A stretch of 34,284 nt of DNA from UBA11891 sp965658355 (GTDB lineage: Bacteria; Bacteroidota; Bacteroidia; Flavobacteriales; Flavobacteriaceae): the NCBI GenBank assembly GCA_965658355.1, contig CBFHRX010000020.1, positions 1 through 34,284 on the forward strand, given 5' to 3'. The position numbers and the translations under genes are program-made. The notes beneath the pieces were generated by a model. That model was given only the letters and a program-made list of their open reading frames with translations, had not been told where the DNA came from and did not search any database. Below, one piece after another: positions 24,796 through 32,832 of the stretch. Position 1 is the stretch's first letter. Each line of letters begins with the position of its first letter.

Positions 24796-25340
24796 AAGCA
24801 GCAGCTTATTTCCATTCCGAAAATATTTCTTTTAGGCCTTTAAAAGAAGAACATATCCCCTTAGTATATAAGCTTCATTCCCTGCCTGAAGTAGCCCAGT
24901 TTAACACCATTGGAATTCCAGAAAGTGAAGCGAAAACAGCAAAAATACTCGTCCAGAAAATAGACGAATACGACAAGACAGCTATGGGATGGGCATTGTA
25001 TGATAAAGGGGAGGAATTTATAGGGGAAGCCGGAATAAAACTAGCGTCAGAACGGTTTAAAAAAGGCGAAATAAGCTATTCCCTTCTACCCAATCATTGG
25101 AATAAAGGCTTGGGAACTGAATTGGCAAAGCGGCTCCTAGAATACTGCTTTAACAGTCTAAACCTACACCGAGTAGAAGCCGGAGTTGCTGTTGACAATC
25201 TTGCCTCTATAAGAGTCTTGGAAAAAGCAGGCATGCTTTGCGAAGGGCGGCACCAGAAAATTTTACCCCTACAACAAGGATGGACCGATAACTTTAGCTA
25301 TGCAATACTAGCGGAAAACCATACAAAAGCAGGCTTATAG
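24792..25340 (+). CDS. GNAT family N-acetyltransferase (RimJ/RimL-like)
   Basis: Probable acetyl-CoA-dependent acetyltransferase. The 182-residue protein follows the RimJ/RimL pattern: an N-terminal ISFRPLKEEHIPLVYKLHS segment (about 11-29), the acetyl-CoA-binding loop in WNKGLGTELAKRLLEY (about 103-118), and the conserved DNLASIRVLEKAGM helix near 138-151 with the Asn-Ser pair common in this subgroup. Relatives modify protein N termini, amino acids or small amines; the substrate here cannot be read. It overlaps the preceding membrane protein gene by ATGA. Confidence 0.87.
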   Translation: MKAAAYFHSENISFRPLKEEHIPLVYKLHSLPEVAQFNTIGIPESEAKTAKILVQKIDEYDKTAMGWALYDKGEEFIGEAGIKLASERFKKGEISYSLLPNHWNKGLGTELAKRLLEYCFNSLNLHRVEAGVAVDNLASIRVLEKAGMLCEGRHQKILPLQQGWTDNFSYAILAENHTKAGL

Positions 25341-25374
25341 TTGCTGTTAGACATAGAATAACAGTTAAATTAAA

Positions 25375-25382
25375 TACCTTTA
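25375..25382 (+). promoter_or_regulatory. possible -7 promoter element of the ArsI/CadI-type gene
   Basis: TACCTTTA matches seven of eight positions of TAnnTTTG, 22 bases before the ATG at 25405. No TTG lies at the proper -33 distance. Confidence 0.3.
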
Positions 25383-25404
25383 AATCCTAAAAAACAAGCT
25401 ACTT

Positions 25405-25863
25405 ATGAACTATTTCCATGTCCATTTAAAAGTAAAAAACCTATCTAAGAGTATTGCTTTCTACAGTGCTTTATTTAACCAAGAGGCCACCCTTCAAAAA
25501 GGGGACTATGCCAAATGGCAGTTAGAAGAACCCCGGGTGAATTTTGCGATTTCAACCGCAGCCGAGGGAGCTGAGGGGATTGAACACTTAGGCTTGCAAG
25601 CAGAAAGTTCTGAGGAGCTGCAACAGCTGTATGCTCAGATGGAAAAAGCAGAAGGCGATATCCGCGAAGAAGGGAAAACAATTTGTTGCTACGCAAAAAG
25701 CGAAAAATCTTGGATTGAAGACCCACAAGGGGTGTCTTGGGAAGTTTTTCACACACAGGGCGAAGCGACGGTTTACGGCACAGGCGAACATGCTAAAAAA
25801 GCTCCTGCTTCGATGGAGAGCTGGGCAGATAACGAAAAGACAGCGGCTCCTTCTTGTTGCTAG
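25405..25863 (+). CDS. ArsI/CadI-type VOC metalloenzyme
   Basis: Protein of the vicinal-oxygen-chelate fold close to ArsI (carbon-arsenic lyase that demethylates organoarsenicals) and CadI (cadmium-induced). The 152 residues contain the expected metal ligands, an N-terminal His in FHVHL (His5 or His7), His61 and Glu113, and the Cys94-Cys95 pair (TICCYAKSEKSWIEDP) that binds trivalent arsenic in ArsI. The C terminus ends in Cys151-Cys152, as in several CadI/ArsI proteins. It lacks the usual neighbours (ArsR regulator, arsenate reductase, arsenite exporter) within this window. Which metal or arsenical it handles is an inference from the family. Confidence 0.82.
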   Translation: MNYFHVHLKVKNLSKSIAFYSALFNQEATLQKGDYAKWQLEEPRVNFAISTAAEGAEGIEHLGLQAESSEELQQLYAQMEKAEGDIREEGKTICCYAKSEKSWIEDPQGVSWEVFHTQGEATVYGTGEHAKKAPASMESWADNEKTAAPSCC

Positions 25864-26108
25864 GGGGTGTAAACGTTGAATCGTATGGAGAGTCAGTATC
25901 ACTTCTTACAACTTCTTTTTTTTAGAGAACAGAAACGTAGCTGTAAAAAGAGTCGAGAAGAATAGCATTTCACATTCAACTTGAGCCTTAGACAGATCCA
26001 AAAGAAGGATACAGTCTATTCGATACAAAACGGCTGTTTTCGTTGATAAAATTCCCAATAAATCACCAGTAAGCAGGAAACAAAGGCGCCCCTTTTTTGT
26101 ACTTTGGG

Positions 26109-26125
26109 AGGGTATAAAAAACCCT
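26109..26125. repeat. inverted repeat abutting the dut start codon
   Basis: AGGGT (26109-26113), seven A/T bases and ACCCT (26121-26125) form an inverted repeat ending directly at the dut ATG. It could be an operator or a 5' mRNA hairpin. It is short, and the rest of the 262-base gap before dut (25864-26125) shows no convincing gene and no exact TAnnTTTG element. Confidence 0.3.
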
Positions 26126-26563
26126 ATGACAACAGTACCTATTATCAACGAAAGCCCCTACGAACTGCCAGCCTACGCCACACCCCAATCAGCCGGCTTG
26201 GATCTTCGGGCCCATATTGATAGCCCATTGCGTTTAGCCCCTCTCGAGAGACAGTTAATCAAGACGGGTCTTAAGATAGCACTGCCTAAAGGCTTTGAAG
26301 CGCAAGTGCGCCCTCGTAGCGGTTTGGCCGTTAAGTTTGGATTAAGTGTATTGAATGCACCCGGGACTATTGATGCGGATTATAGAGGTGAAATAGGAGT
26401 GTTGTTGGTAAACCTTTCCCAAGAGCCTTATACCGTACAACCGGGAGAACGCATTGCCCAATTGGTTATTGCTGCCTATACTCAAGTGGCCTGGGAAGTG
26501 GTTACAGAATTGAGTGAGACAAGCCGTGGTACGGGTGGTTTTGGAAGCTCTGGCAAACAATAG
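26126..26563 (+). CDS. dut: dUTP diphosphatase
   Basis: Homotrimeric dUTPase that hydrolyses dUTP to dUMP and pyrophosphate, keeping uracil out of DNA and feeding dTMP synthesis. The 145-residue protein has all five family motifs: SAGLDLRA (22-29), VRPRSGLA (61-68), LNAPGTIDADYRGEI (76-90, with the catalytic Asp), PGERIAQLVI (106-115) and the C-terminal lid RGTGGFGSSG (134-143). The ATG start fits the usual N terminus. It heads a block with the nucleotidyltransferase, DUF4292 and EnvC-like genes. Confidence 0.98.
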   Translation: MTTVPIINESPYELPAYATPQSAGLDLRAHIDSPLRLAPLERQLIKTGLKIALPKGFEAQVRPRSGLAVKFGLSVLNAPGTIDADYRGEIGVLLVNLSQEPYTVQPGERIAQLVIAAYTQVAWEVVTELSETSRGTGGFGSSGKQ

Positions 26564-26590
26564 AAAGATGAATTCAAATCATAAGAAGAG

Positions 26591-27607
26591 TTGAAAATTA
26601 TAGTCCCTATGGCGGGGAGAGGATCCCGCTTACGCCCTCATAGTTTAACGATACCCAAGCCTTTGTTACCGGTTGCGGGTACCCCAATCGTGTATCAATT
26701 GGTCAACGAGATTGCACGTGTGTTGGACACCCCTGTAGATGAGGTTGCTTTTGTATTAGGGGATCCTGTTTTTTTTGACGAGGAGGTAGAAAAACAGCTG
26801 ATCGCATTGGCACACAGCCTCGGAGCGGAAGCGACTATTTACCGTCAAGACGAACCCTTGGGTACGGGCCATGCCATTATGTGCGCCAAGGCCTCTCTTT
26901 CAGGACCTGCGGTAGTAGCCTATGCCGATACGTTGATCCGCGCTGACTTTGATTTAGATCCCAATGCCGATGCTGTGATTTGGGTCAAACAGGTAGAAAA
27001 CCCCAGCGCTTATGGAGTGGTAGAACTCAATAAAGAAAATCAAATTGTAGGCTTGGTTGAAAAGCCCGAAAGTTTTGTTTCCGACCAAGCAGTGATAGGG
27101 ATTTACTACTTCAAAGACATCGCCATTTTAAAAGAAAAATTGGAAAAGGTTGTTGAAAAGCAATTGCTTCCTGGCCAGGAATATCAAATTAACGATGGGA
27201 TATTGGCGATGCTAGAAGAAGGCTATCATTTCCATCCTGGTTTGGTCAAGGAATGGATGGATTGCGGTAATCCGCAGATCACCTTGGACACCAATACCCA
27301 GATGCTGAAGATTTTAGAACAAGAAAATCAAGCCATGGTAGCAGCTGACGTGGTTTTAGAAAACAGTCAATTGATTCCGCCTTGTTATATCGGAGAAGGC
27401 GTTGTGATCAAAGACAGTACTGTAGGGCCTTATGTAACCTTGGGCAAAGGCACGCAAGTGTACAAAAGTAAAATGACGCACTGTCTGGTGCAGAATGACA
27501 CCGAAATTCACAACGCAACATTAGAACGTGCCATGTTGGGAAATAAAGTATATTTTAATGGGAATTTCTCGGAAATAAGTATCGGGGATTATTCGACTTT
27601 AAAATGA
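26591..27607 (+). CDS. sugar-phosphate nucleotidyltransferase with left-handed beta-helix tail
   Basis: Enzyme of the family that makes nucleotide sugars from NTP and a sugar 1-phosphate. The 338-residue protein starts with the nucleotide-binding motif GRGSRLRP (9-16) and the conserved IPKPLLPVAG (21-30, with Lys23). A mid-part with EPLGTGHAI is typical of the fold, and the tail (about 258-325) has hexapeptide-like repeats (YIGEGVVIKDSTVGPYVTLG). The sugar is not determinable. The start is TTG at 26591: an in-frame stop at 26582-26584 and the position of the GRGSR motif leave no alternative. Its stop overlaps the DUF4292 ATG (ATGA at 27604). Confidence 0.87.
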   Translation: MKIIVPMAGRGSRLRPHSLTIPKPLLPVAGTPIVYQLVNEIARVLDTPVDEVAFVLGDPVFFDEEVEKQLIALAHSLGAEATIYRQDEPLGTGHAIMCAKASLSGPAVVAYADTLIRADFDLDPNADAVIWVKQVENPSAYGVVELNKENQIVGLVEKPESFVSDQAVIGIYYFKDIAILKEKLEKVVEKQLLPGQEYQINDGILAMLEEGYHFHPGLVKEWMDCGNPQITLDTNTQMLKILEQENQAMVAADVVLENSQLIPPCYIGEGVVIKDSTVGPYVTLGKGTQVYKSKMTHCLVQNDTEIHNATLERAMLGNKVYFNGNFSEISIGDYSTLK

Positions 27608-28377
27608 AAGGAAAATTTGTTTTAAGAGCCTTGTTAATGCTCCTGTTGCTAGGGGGTTGTAAGTCTGTTGCGGTGCTTCCTAGTAAAGCGCCTATTAACA
27701 AGGTGGACCTTAAATTGCTGACGAAAAAAATCACCCAGCAGCAGCCAAATTTCACAAACCTAAGAGGGCGCTTAAAAGCGACTTATGACGACGGAAAAAA
27801 CAAGCAGCAAGTAATGGTAAGCCTGCGGATGACACAAAATCAGAAAATTTGGTTGAGTGCCAACATGCTTATTCCCATTGCCAAGTTGCTAGTGACACCC
27901 AAAGAAGTGCAGTTTTACGAAAAGTTTCAAAAGACCTTTTTTCAAGGGGATGTCAGCTTGATCAATCAGCAGTTTAATACTCAATTTGAATTTAAAAACT
28001 TTCAAGATTTACTCTTAGGCCGCCCTGTGCTAGTTCCCCAGAAAGGGAAATGGAAACAAATAACCAATCCGATCGACTATGTGTTAACCCCCCGCGGAAA
28101 AGTCACTAGTTTTCAGCCAACCTATTTTATTAACCCGACAACATTTTTATTAAAAGAACAACGTTTTGTATTGCCTCAAAGCCAACACATTTTGTCTTTT
28201 AAATATCCAGAATACCAAAAGATAGGGGGCGAGAACATTCCCAAACAGCTTTCCATATCTTTTTTTGACGGGAAGCGGTTGTTGCAAATTCAGTTGGAAT
28301 TTTCGCGGATAAGTTTTCCTAAAAAGCTCACTTTCCCCTTCACCATCCCTGAGGGGTACAAACCCTTAGGCTTGTAA
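27604..28377 (+). CDS. DUF4292 family lipoprotein
   Basis: Envelope lipoprotein of 257 residues: hydrophobic signal at 5-17 and lipobox LGGC with Cys19. The following domain is all-beta in character with the family pattern NLRGRLKATYDDGKNKQQVMVSLRM and KIWLSANMLIPIAKLLVTP, reminiscent of the LolA/LolB-like fold suggested for DUF4292. In Bacteroidota such proteins are candidates for handling lipoproteins or lipids at the outer membrane, but this is inference. It is coupled to the nucleotidyltransferase by ATGA, and the EnvC-like gene starts directly after its stop. Confidence 0.85.
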   Translation: MKGKFVLRALLMLLLLGGCKSVAVLPSKAPINKVDLKLLTKKITQQQPNFTNLRGRLKATYDDGKNKQQVMVSLRMTQNQKIWLSANMLIPIAKLLVTPKEVQFYEKFQKTFFQGDVSLINQQFNTQFEFKNFQDLLLGRPVLVPQKGKWKQITNPIDYVLTPRGKVTSFQPTYFINPTTFLLKEQRFVLPQSQHILSFKYPEYQKIGGENIPKQLSISFFDGKRLLQIQLEFSRISFPKKLTFPFTIPEGYKPLGL

Positions 28378-29598
28378 ATGATACAGAGAAGTATTCTTTT
28401 AGGGTTTTCTTTTTTATGTCTGACACAAGCTGTTATGGGTCAGCAATCCAAGGAGCGACAACAAGAATTAGAAGCCCAACGCCAACAGCTTCAAAAGGAA
28501 ATCAAGCAGATCAACAAACTTTTGTATTCCAATAGTTCCAAACGCAAAAGTGCGCTTGGCGAAGTCGAAGATTTACAGGTAAAATTAAATGTCCGGCAAC
28601 GACTTATTCAGGTCAGTAATCAACAGGCCAATTACTTAACACAGCGGATACGTGTAAATGAAAAAGAGATTGTTCAATTGCGTCAAGAAATAGAAAGAGC
28701 GAAAGCTGATTATGCCAAAATGATCGAAGAATCTTACAAAAGTCAGTCCCAACAAAATCGACTTCTTTTTCTTTTTTCATCTGAAAGCTTATTGCAGGCC
28801 TATAAGCGAATCCAGTATATGAAACAATATGCGCGTTTTCGCAAGCGCCAAGCCAAGGAAATTGCCGACAAAACCCTTTTACTTCAAGATTTGAACAAGA
28901 CTTTAATCGGTCAACGGGAACAAAAAGAAAAGATTGTAAGTGAAAACAGGCGCGCACAGCAAACCCTTAAAAAAGAACGCCAGCAGCAGGAAGCGATGAT
29001 TCAAGAGCTGAAGCGCAAGGGGAAAAGCCTTACTGCTCAAATTCGGAAAAAGCAAGAACGCGCCAATGCAATAGACCGAGAGATAGAACGTTTGATTAAG
29101 GCTGCAATAGCCGCTTCGAATAAGAAAGCAGGTAAAAAAGCGACCACTCGATTTTCGATGACTCCCGAGGAAAAGCTGATCGCCTCTAACCTAGAATCCA
29201 ATCGAGGGCGTTTGCCATGGCCTGTTCAAGAAGGAGTTATCACCCAGCGTTTTGGAACCCAGCCGCACCCAGTGGTTCGAACAACCATGATAAAAAGTAC
29301 GGGAATTACCATCGCGACGAAACCAAAAAGCGATGCACGAGCTGTTTTTGAGGGAGAGGTCATGTCTATATTGAGTTTTAAGGGGAGCAACCCAACCGTG
29401 TTGGTCAAACATGGGAATTACATAACAGCCTATAAAAACTTGGGTAAGGTATATGTCAAAAAAGGAGATCAGATCAAAACAAAACAAGCGCTAGGGCAGG
29501 TTTTCACCAATCCTGTAGACGGAAAAACAAGTTTGCAGTTTAGTCTGTTTAAAGCGTCAAAACCACAAAACCCAAAGGTTTGGCTTGCCAGACTTTAA
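28378..29598 (+). CDS. EnvC-like murein hydrolase activator
   Basis: Periplasmic protein of 406 residues: a signal peptide with likely cleavage after Gly21, two long coiled-coil blocks (about 23-120 and 150-250), and a C-terminal LytM domain (about 280-406). The LytM domain is degenerate: the first zinc motif HxxxD is replaced (STGITIAT) and the HxH motif reads SLQFSL, so it should not cut peptidoglycan itself. This matches EnvC, which activates amidases during cell division. The active M23 enzyme at 3885 provides the contrast. The start abuts the DUF4292 stop without a gap. The end is 3 bases from the convergent SPOR gene. Confidence 0.9.
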   Translation: MIQRSILLGFSFLCLTQAVMGQQSKERQQELEAQRQQLQKEIKQINKLLYSNSSKRKSALGEVEDLQVKLNVRQRLIQVSNQQANYLTQRIRVNEKEIVQLRQEIERAKADYAKMIEESYKSQSQQNRLLFLFSSESLLQAYKRIQYMKQYARFRKRQAKEIADKTLLLQDLNKTLIGQREQKEKIVSENRRAQQTLKKERQQQEAMIQELKRKGKSLTAQIRKKQERANAIDREIERLIKAAIAASNKKAGKKATTRFSMTPEEKLIASNLESNRGRLPWPVQEGVITQRFGTQPHPVVRTTMIKSTGITIATKPKSDARAVFEGEVMSILSFKGSNPTVLVKHGNYITAYKNLGKVYVKKGDQIKTKQALGQVFTNPVDGKTSLQFSLFKASKPQNPKVWLARL

Positions 29599-29601
29599 TC
29601 T

Positions 29602-30603
29602 TTATTTTTCTTCTAAATACCAAGCCTCTTCTTGAAGCGTATTTTTGATGTAGCTCAGTAAATTTAGTGCTTCACGCTTAGACGTAAAACGACTGTAGGC
29701 AACCCGGTGAAGCCCTTCTGGATTGACAACTGCAAAAGCCGCTGAATACCCTTGAGACTTTAAGTCTTCAAGCTTGCGTTCTGCATTGGCCATATCGCGA
29801 TACGTTCCAGCAATGATGCTGTAATAGGGTTGGTCTAATACGGTAGCTGTAGAGGTGTTTTCATCCTCCTCTAGAATAGATTCTTCAGCGTCCATATTGA
29901 GTTCGATCTTGGAAAGAGAACCGAGATTAAAAGTAGCTTTGGCAACATTTGATTGGATTTTCTTTTGTGCCAACTCTTGGTTCTTAGCTCGCTCTGTTTG
30001 TAAATAGTGATCTCCAAAATAGTAGGAAGCGCCTATCAAAGACACGGCCAAAACGCCTATTGCGGCATAACGCAATAGGGAAGAAGATTCTTCTTTTTTC
30101 TCGTTTTGCTCTGGAGTGAACATAAAGTTTTCATTTGTCTCTTCCATAATCGAAAGGATTTTTAAGGGTTCTGTTTTGTGGGTGGTTTTGCGTATAGGAG
30201 TACGGGTAAACGCACGTAATCCAAACGCATCTTTGTCGTAGTTTATTTTACCATAGGGTAAAAATTCTATCTTTTTTTCGGTATTGAGGCGCATTTCGCC
30301 TAGATTTCCTAGTCGTAGCGGCTGTGTTTGCAGCTTTTGTTTCCAGACAATTACTTCTTTTTCGATCGCCCGCAAGGCACTTTCATAAGAGACCTTTTGT
30401 TGTTGGGCCATATAGTGTGCCAACACACCGTCATTGGCTTTGAGAAGGGTGTTAAAGGTAAGTTCTCGGCGAAAAGGGGTAAAGACACCTGTTTGATAAT
30501 TGACAGCAACAGGGAAAGAACGGGTGACAAAGGCACCAAAATCAGGGATGCTAACACATTCGTATTGGTATAATAGTTCCCGTAAGTAGTATGCCAAAGT
30601 CAT
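29602..30603 (-). CDS. HU-CCDC81 and SPOR domain membrane protein
   Basis: Protein of 333 residues from ATG 30603. The N-terminal part (about 1-125) matches the paired HU-CCDC81 domains of Bacteroidota, related to the HU DNA-binding fold: LRELLYQYECVSIPDFGAF, then RRELTFNTLLKANDGVL. One transmembrane helix follows at about 178-197, then an acidic linker and a C-terminal SPOR domain (about 258-330), which in other proteins binds denuded peptidoglycan at division sites. The topology places the HU-like part in the cytoplasm and SPOR in the periplasm. A reading from 30621 would extend into the -7 element, so it is rejected. It converges with the EnvC-like gene and diverges from dprA. Confidence 0.87.
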   Translation of the reverse strand: MTLAYYLRELLYQYECVSIPDFGAFVTRSFPVAVNYQTGVFTPFRRELTFNTLLKANDGVLAHYMAQQQKVSYESALRAIEKEVIVWKQKLQTQPLRLGNLGEMRLNTEKKIEFLPYGKINYDKDAFGLRAFTRTPIRKTTHKTEPLKILSIMEETNENFMFTPEQNEKKEESSSLLRYAAIGVLAVSLIGASYYFGDHYLQTERAKNQELAQKKIQSNVAKATFNLGSLSKIELNMDAEESILEEDENTSTATVLDQPYYSIIAGTYRDMANAERKLEDLKSQGYSAAFAVVNPEGLHRVAYSRFTSKREALNLLSYIKNTLQEEAWYLEEK

Positions 30604-30609
30604 ATGAGT

Positions 30610-30617
30610 CAAATGTA
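30610..30617 (-). promoter_or_regulatory. -7 promoter element of the HU-CCDC81/SPOR gene
   Basis: On the minus strand this reads TACATTTG, an exact TAnnTTTG match, only 6 bases before the ATG at 30603. A transcript would begin at or next to the start codon. The nearest TTG (forward CAA at 30644-30646) is 26 bases away, longer than usual. Confidence 0.5.
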
Positions 30618-30684
30618 GCAAAACGCCACTGGAAATAAAACGACAAAAAACGAAAGTTCGTATTTTAGAGCAACCCCTTTTCTC

Positions 30685-31770
30685 ATGAACCGACTAAATG
30701 CTTGTTTGACCCTACGTCTTTTAAAAGGAATTGGTCCTATTACGGCCAAAAAACTAGTAACTGCTTACGGAAGTCCAGAAGCGGTATTTGACTCCAATTC
30801 GATCCCAAAAGAAAGCCCCAATGCACGATTAAAAGCGCTTATACGAGAAGCAGCAGCGGTGCAAGAAGAGGTAGCAGCCCTTGCTAATTGGATCCACAAA
30901 GAAGGCCTCAGGGTTTTGTTATGGGGTGAGGACCACTATCCCCCTTTGTTGGCGAACTGCCCCGATGCCCCTCTTATACTTTTTCAACAAGGTTCTTTTC
31001 AATGGGAGCATTCTCGTTTTATAGCAGTAGTAGGCACACGGAACCCAAGCCACTATGGACGAGAGAGTTGTCAGGCCCTACTTAAGGCATTGCAAGTCTA
31101 TGATCCTGTCATCGTTTCGGGTTTGGCTTTTGGAATTGATGCTATAGCGCACACAGAAGCTTTAAAAGCCGGACTCAAAACGATTGCGTGTTTGCCAAAT
31201 GCCTTCGGGGAGTCCATCTACCCAACTGCGCACCTATCATTGGCAGCAGAAATAGCGAAAGAAGGCGCCTTGCTTTCTGATTTTTTACCGAATCAACTTT
31301 TTGATAAATCTAAATTTGTCCAACGAAATCGTATTATTGCAGGCTTGTGTCAAGCTACCCTTGTCATTGAATCTAAGGTGAAAGGAGGGAGTTTGATTAC
31401 GGCGAATTTTGCCAGTCAGTACCAGCGAGAATTGTTTGCACTTCCCGGGGCCATTAGCTCTGTTAAAAGTCAAGGCTGCCATCGATTGATACAAAGTCAG
31501 CAAGCTCAATTGCTAGATTCGGCAGAGATTGTAGCGCAAACACTCGGATGGGGAAGAGCCCCAACAGGGAACCAAAAACAGCTGCCTTTAGACCTTGAGG
31601 GCAAAGAACAGCATATTTACGATTATTTGAGGAGTAACGGCCGCCAGAATCTAGACAGCTTAGCGAGGAATTTGCAAATGAGTATATCAGAAGTAGCTGT
31701 TCTATTGATGCAACTGGAGATGAAAAAACACATTCGCCCCTCACCCGGTAAATATTTTGAAGTACGCTAG
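30685..31770 (+). CDS. dprA: DNA processing protein DprA
   Basis: Single-stranded-DNA-binding protein that loads RecA onto incoming DNA during natural transformation. The 361-residue protein has an N-terminal helix-hairpin-helix-like part (LRLLKGIGPITAKKLV, about 10-25), the Rossmann-like core with VVGTRNPSHYG (115-125), SGLAFGIDAIAH (145-156), QRNRIIAG (213-220) and KGGSLITA (233-240), and a C-terminal winged-helix domain (about 306-361). It appears complete. A TATTTTAG element at 30661-30668, seven of eight positions of TAnnTTTG, precedes it. Its stop codon overlaps that of the convergent trpS. Confidence 0.96.
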   Translation: MNRLNACLTLRLLKGIGPITAKKLVTAYGSPEAVFDSNSIPKESPNARLKALIREAAAVQEEVAALANWIHKEGLRVLLWGEDHYPPLLANCPDAPLILFQQGSFQWEHSRFIAVVGTRNPSHYGRESCQALLKALQVYDPVIVSGLAFGIDAIAHTEALKAGLKTIACLPNAFGESIYPTAHLSLAAEIAKEGALLSDFLPNQLFDKSKFVQRNRIIAGLCQATLVIESKVKGGSLITANFASQYQRELFALPGAISSVKSQGCHRLIQSQQAQLLDSAEIVAQTLGWGRAPTGNQKQLPLDLEGKEQHIYDYLRSNGRQNLDSLARNLQMSISEVAVLLMQLEMKKHIRPSPGKYFEVR

Positions 31771-32735
31771 TATCCGACTTTAGTTCGCACCCTTAGCAAT
31801 ACTTCTTCTGCTATCTGTCGGGCACGCTCTGCCCCTTTGGCTAAGGCCACTTCTATTTCTTGAGGATGTTCCATATAGTAGTTAAACTGATCGCGTTCTT
31901 TGGCAAAGCGCTTTAGAATAAGCTCGTATAAGGCCTGCTTGGCGTGTCCATAACCCATACCACCCGCAAGATATTGTGTGCGAAGCGTCTCAGTATCTGC
32001 CTCACTAGCGAGTAATTCGTATAAGGCAAATACATGACACTGGCTAGGATCTTTAGGGTCTTCTAAGGGAGTGCTATCGGTTTGTATTTTCATCACCTGC
32101 TTTCGCAAGGGCTTGTCTGCCAAGAAAATATTTAGGGTATTCTCTTTTGATTTACTCATCTTTTGGCCGTCTGTACCGGGGATGTATTGGGTATCGTTTT
32201 GCACCGAAGCTTGTGGAAGCACAAACGTATCACCCATTGTACTGTTGAATCGAGACGCCACATCACGAGTCATTTCCAGATGCTGCAATTGGTCTTTGCC
32301 CACAGGAACCACATCGGCATCGTATAGCAAGATATCAGCCGCCATCAACATGGGATAATTGAAGAGTCCAGCATTGACATCTGAGAGGCGGTCTGCTTTG
32401 TCTTTAAACGAATGGGCCAGGGTAAGTCTTTGGTAGGGAAAATAACAGCTGAGGTACCAGGCTAGCTCTGTTGTTTGGCAAACATCACTCTGGCGGTAGA
32501 AAATGGTTTTTTCAGTATCCAATCCGCAGGCCAGCCAAGCGGCTGCGGTAGCACGAGTGTTTTCACGCAACAGGCTTCCATCTTTGATTTGGGTAAGGGA
32601 ATGAAGATCGGCGATAAACAAAAAAGATTCGTCCTCCGAGGCCTTGGCCAATTCAATAGCGGGTAAAATAGCTCCCAAGAGGTTGCCGAGATGAGGAGTC
32701 CCTGTAGATTGAACCCCTGTAAGAACGCGTGCCAT
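31767..32735 (-). CDS. trpS: tryptophanyl-tRNA synthetase
   Basis: Class I aminoacyl-tRNA synthetase that charges tRNA-Trp. The 322-residue length is typical of bacterial TrpRS. The HIGH motif appears as HLGN (15-18) after TGVQSTGTP, and the KMSKS loop is exact (192-196). VGKDQLQHLEMTRDVA (145-160) is the conserved segment for the adenylate site. The ATG is well placed behind a promoter (32760-32790). Its stop shares the CTAG sequence at 31767-31770 with the dprA stop. Confidence 0.97.
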   Translation of the reverse strand: MARVLTGVQSTGTPHLGNLLGAILPAIELAKASEDESFLFIADLHSLTQIKDGSLLRENTRATAAAWLACGLDTEKTIFYRQSDVCQTTELAWYLSCYFPYQRLTLAHSFKDKADRLSDVNAGLFNYPMLMAADILLYDADVVPVGKDQLQHLEMTRDVASRFNSTMGDTFVLPQASVQNDTQYIPGTDGQKMSKSKENTLNIFLADKPLRKQVMKIQTDSTPLEDPKDPSQCHVFALYELLASEADTETLRTQYLAGGMGYGHAKQALYELILKRFAKERDQFNYYMEHPQEIEVALAKGAERARQIAEEVLLRVRTKVGY

Positions 32736-32759
32736 AGTGCGGGTTGGTTTTGGTGTTTA

Positions 32760-32790
32760 CAAAGATATTTTTTTTGCGGAGGGCGCCCAA
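32760..32790 (-). promoter_or_regulatory. promoter of trpS
   Basis: On the minus strand: TTG (32790-32788), a 20-base spacer, then TATCTTTG (32767-32760), an exact TAnnTTTG match, 24 bases before the trpS ATG. Both halves fit the Bacteroidota consensus. Confidence 0.65.
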
Positions 32791-32818
32791 TAGCAGAGCT
32801 TCATTTGTAAAAAAAAGC

Positions 32819-32826
32819 TATTTTTG
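32819..32826 (+). promoter_or_regulatory. -7 promoter element of the acyltransferase gene
   Basis: TATTTTTG is an exact TAnnTTTG match ending 6 bases before the ATG at 32833, so the message would be leaderless or nearly so. No TTG at proper spacing is seen. Confidence 0.5.
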
Positions 32827-32832
32827 AAGCCC

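Noticed and set aside
25906..26148. 80-residue open frame on the minus strand in the gap before dut
   Set aside because: It overlaps the dut start, ends in a lysine run from a poly-T stretch, shows no recognisable family pattern and has no promoter. Probably chance in the only larger gap of the window.
32824..32832. TTG start three codons upstream for the acyltransferase
   Set aside because: The codon lies within the -7 element TATTTTTG (32819-32826), so it would not be transcribed as an mRNA start region. The ATG at 32833 fits.
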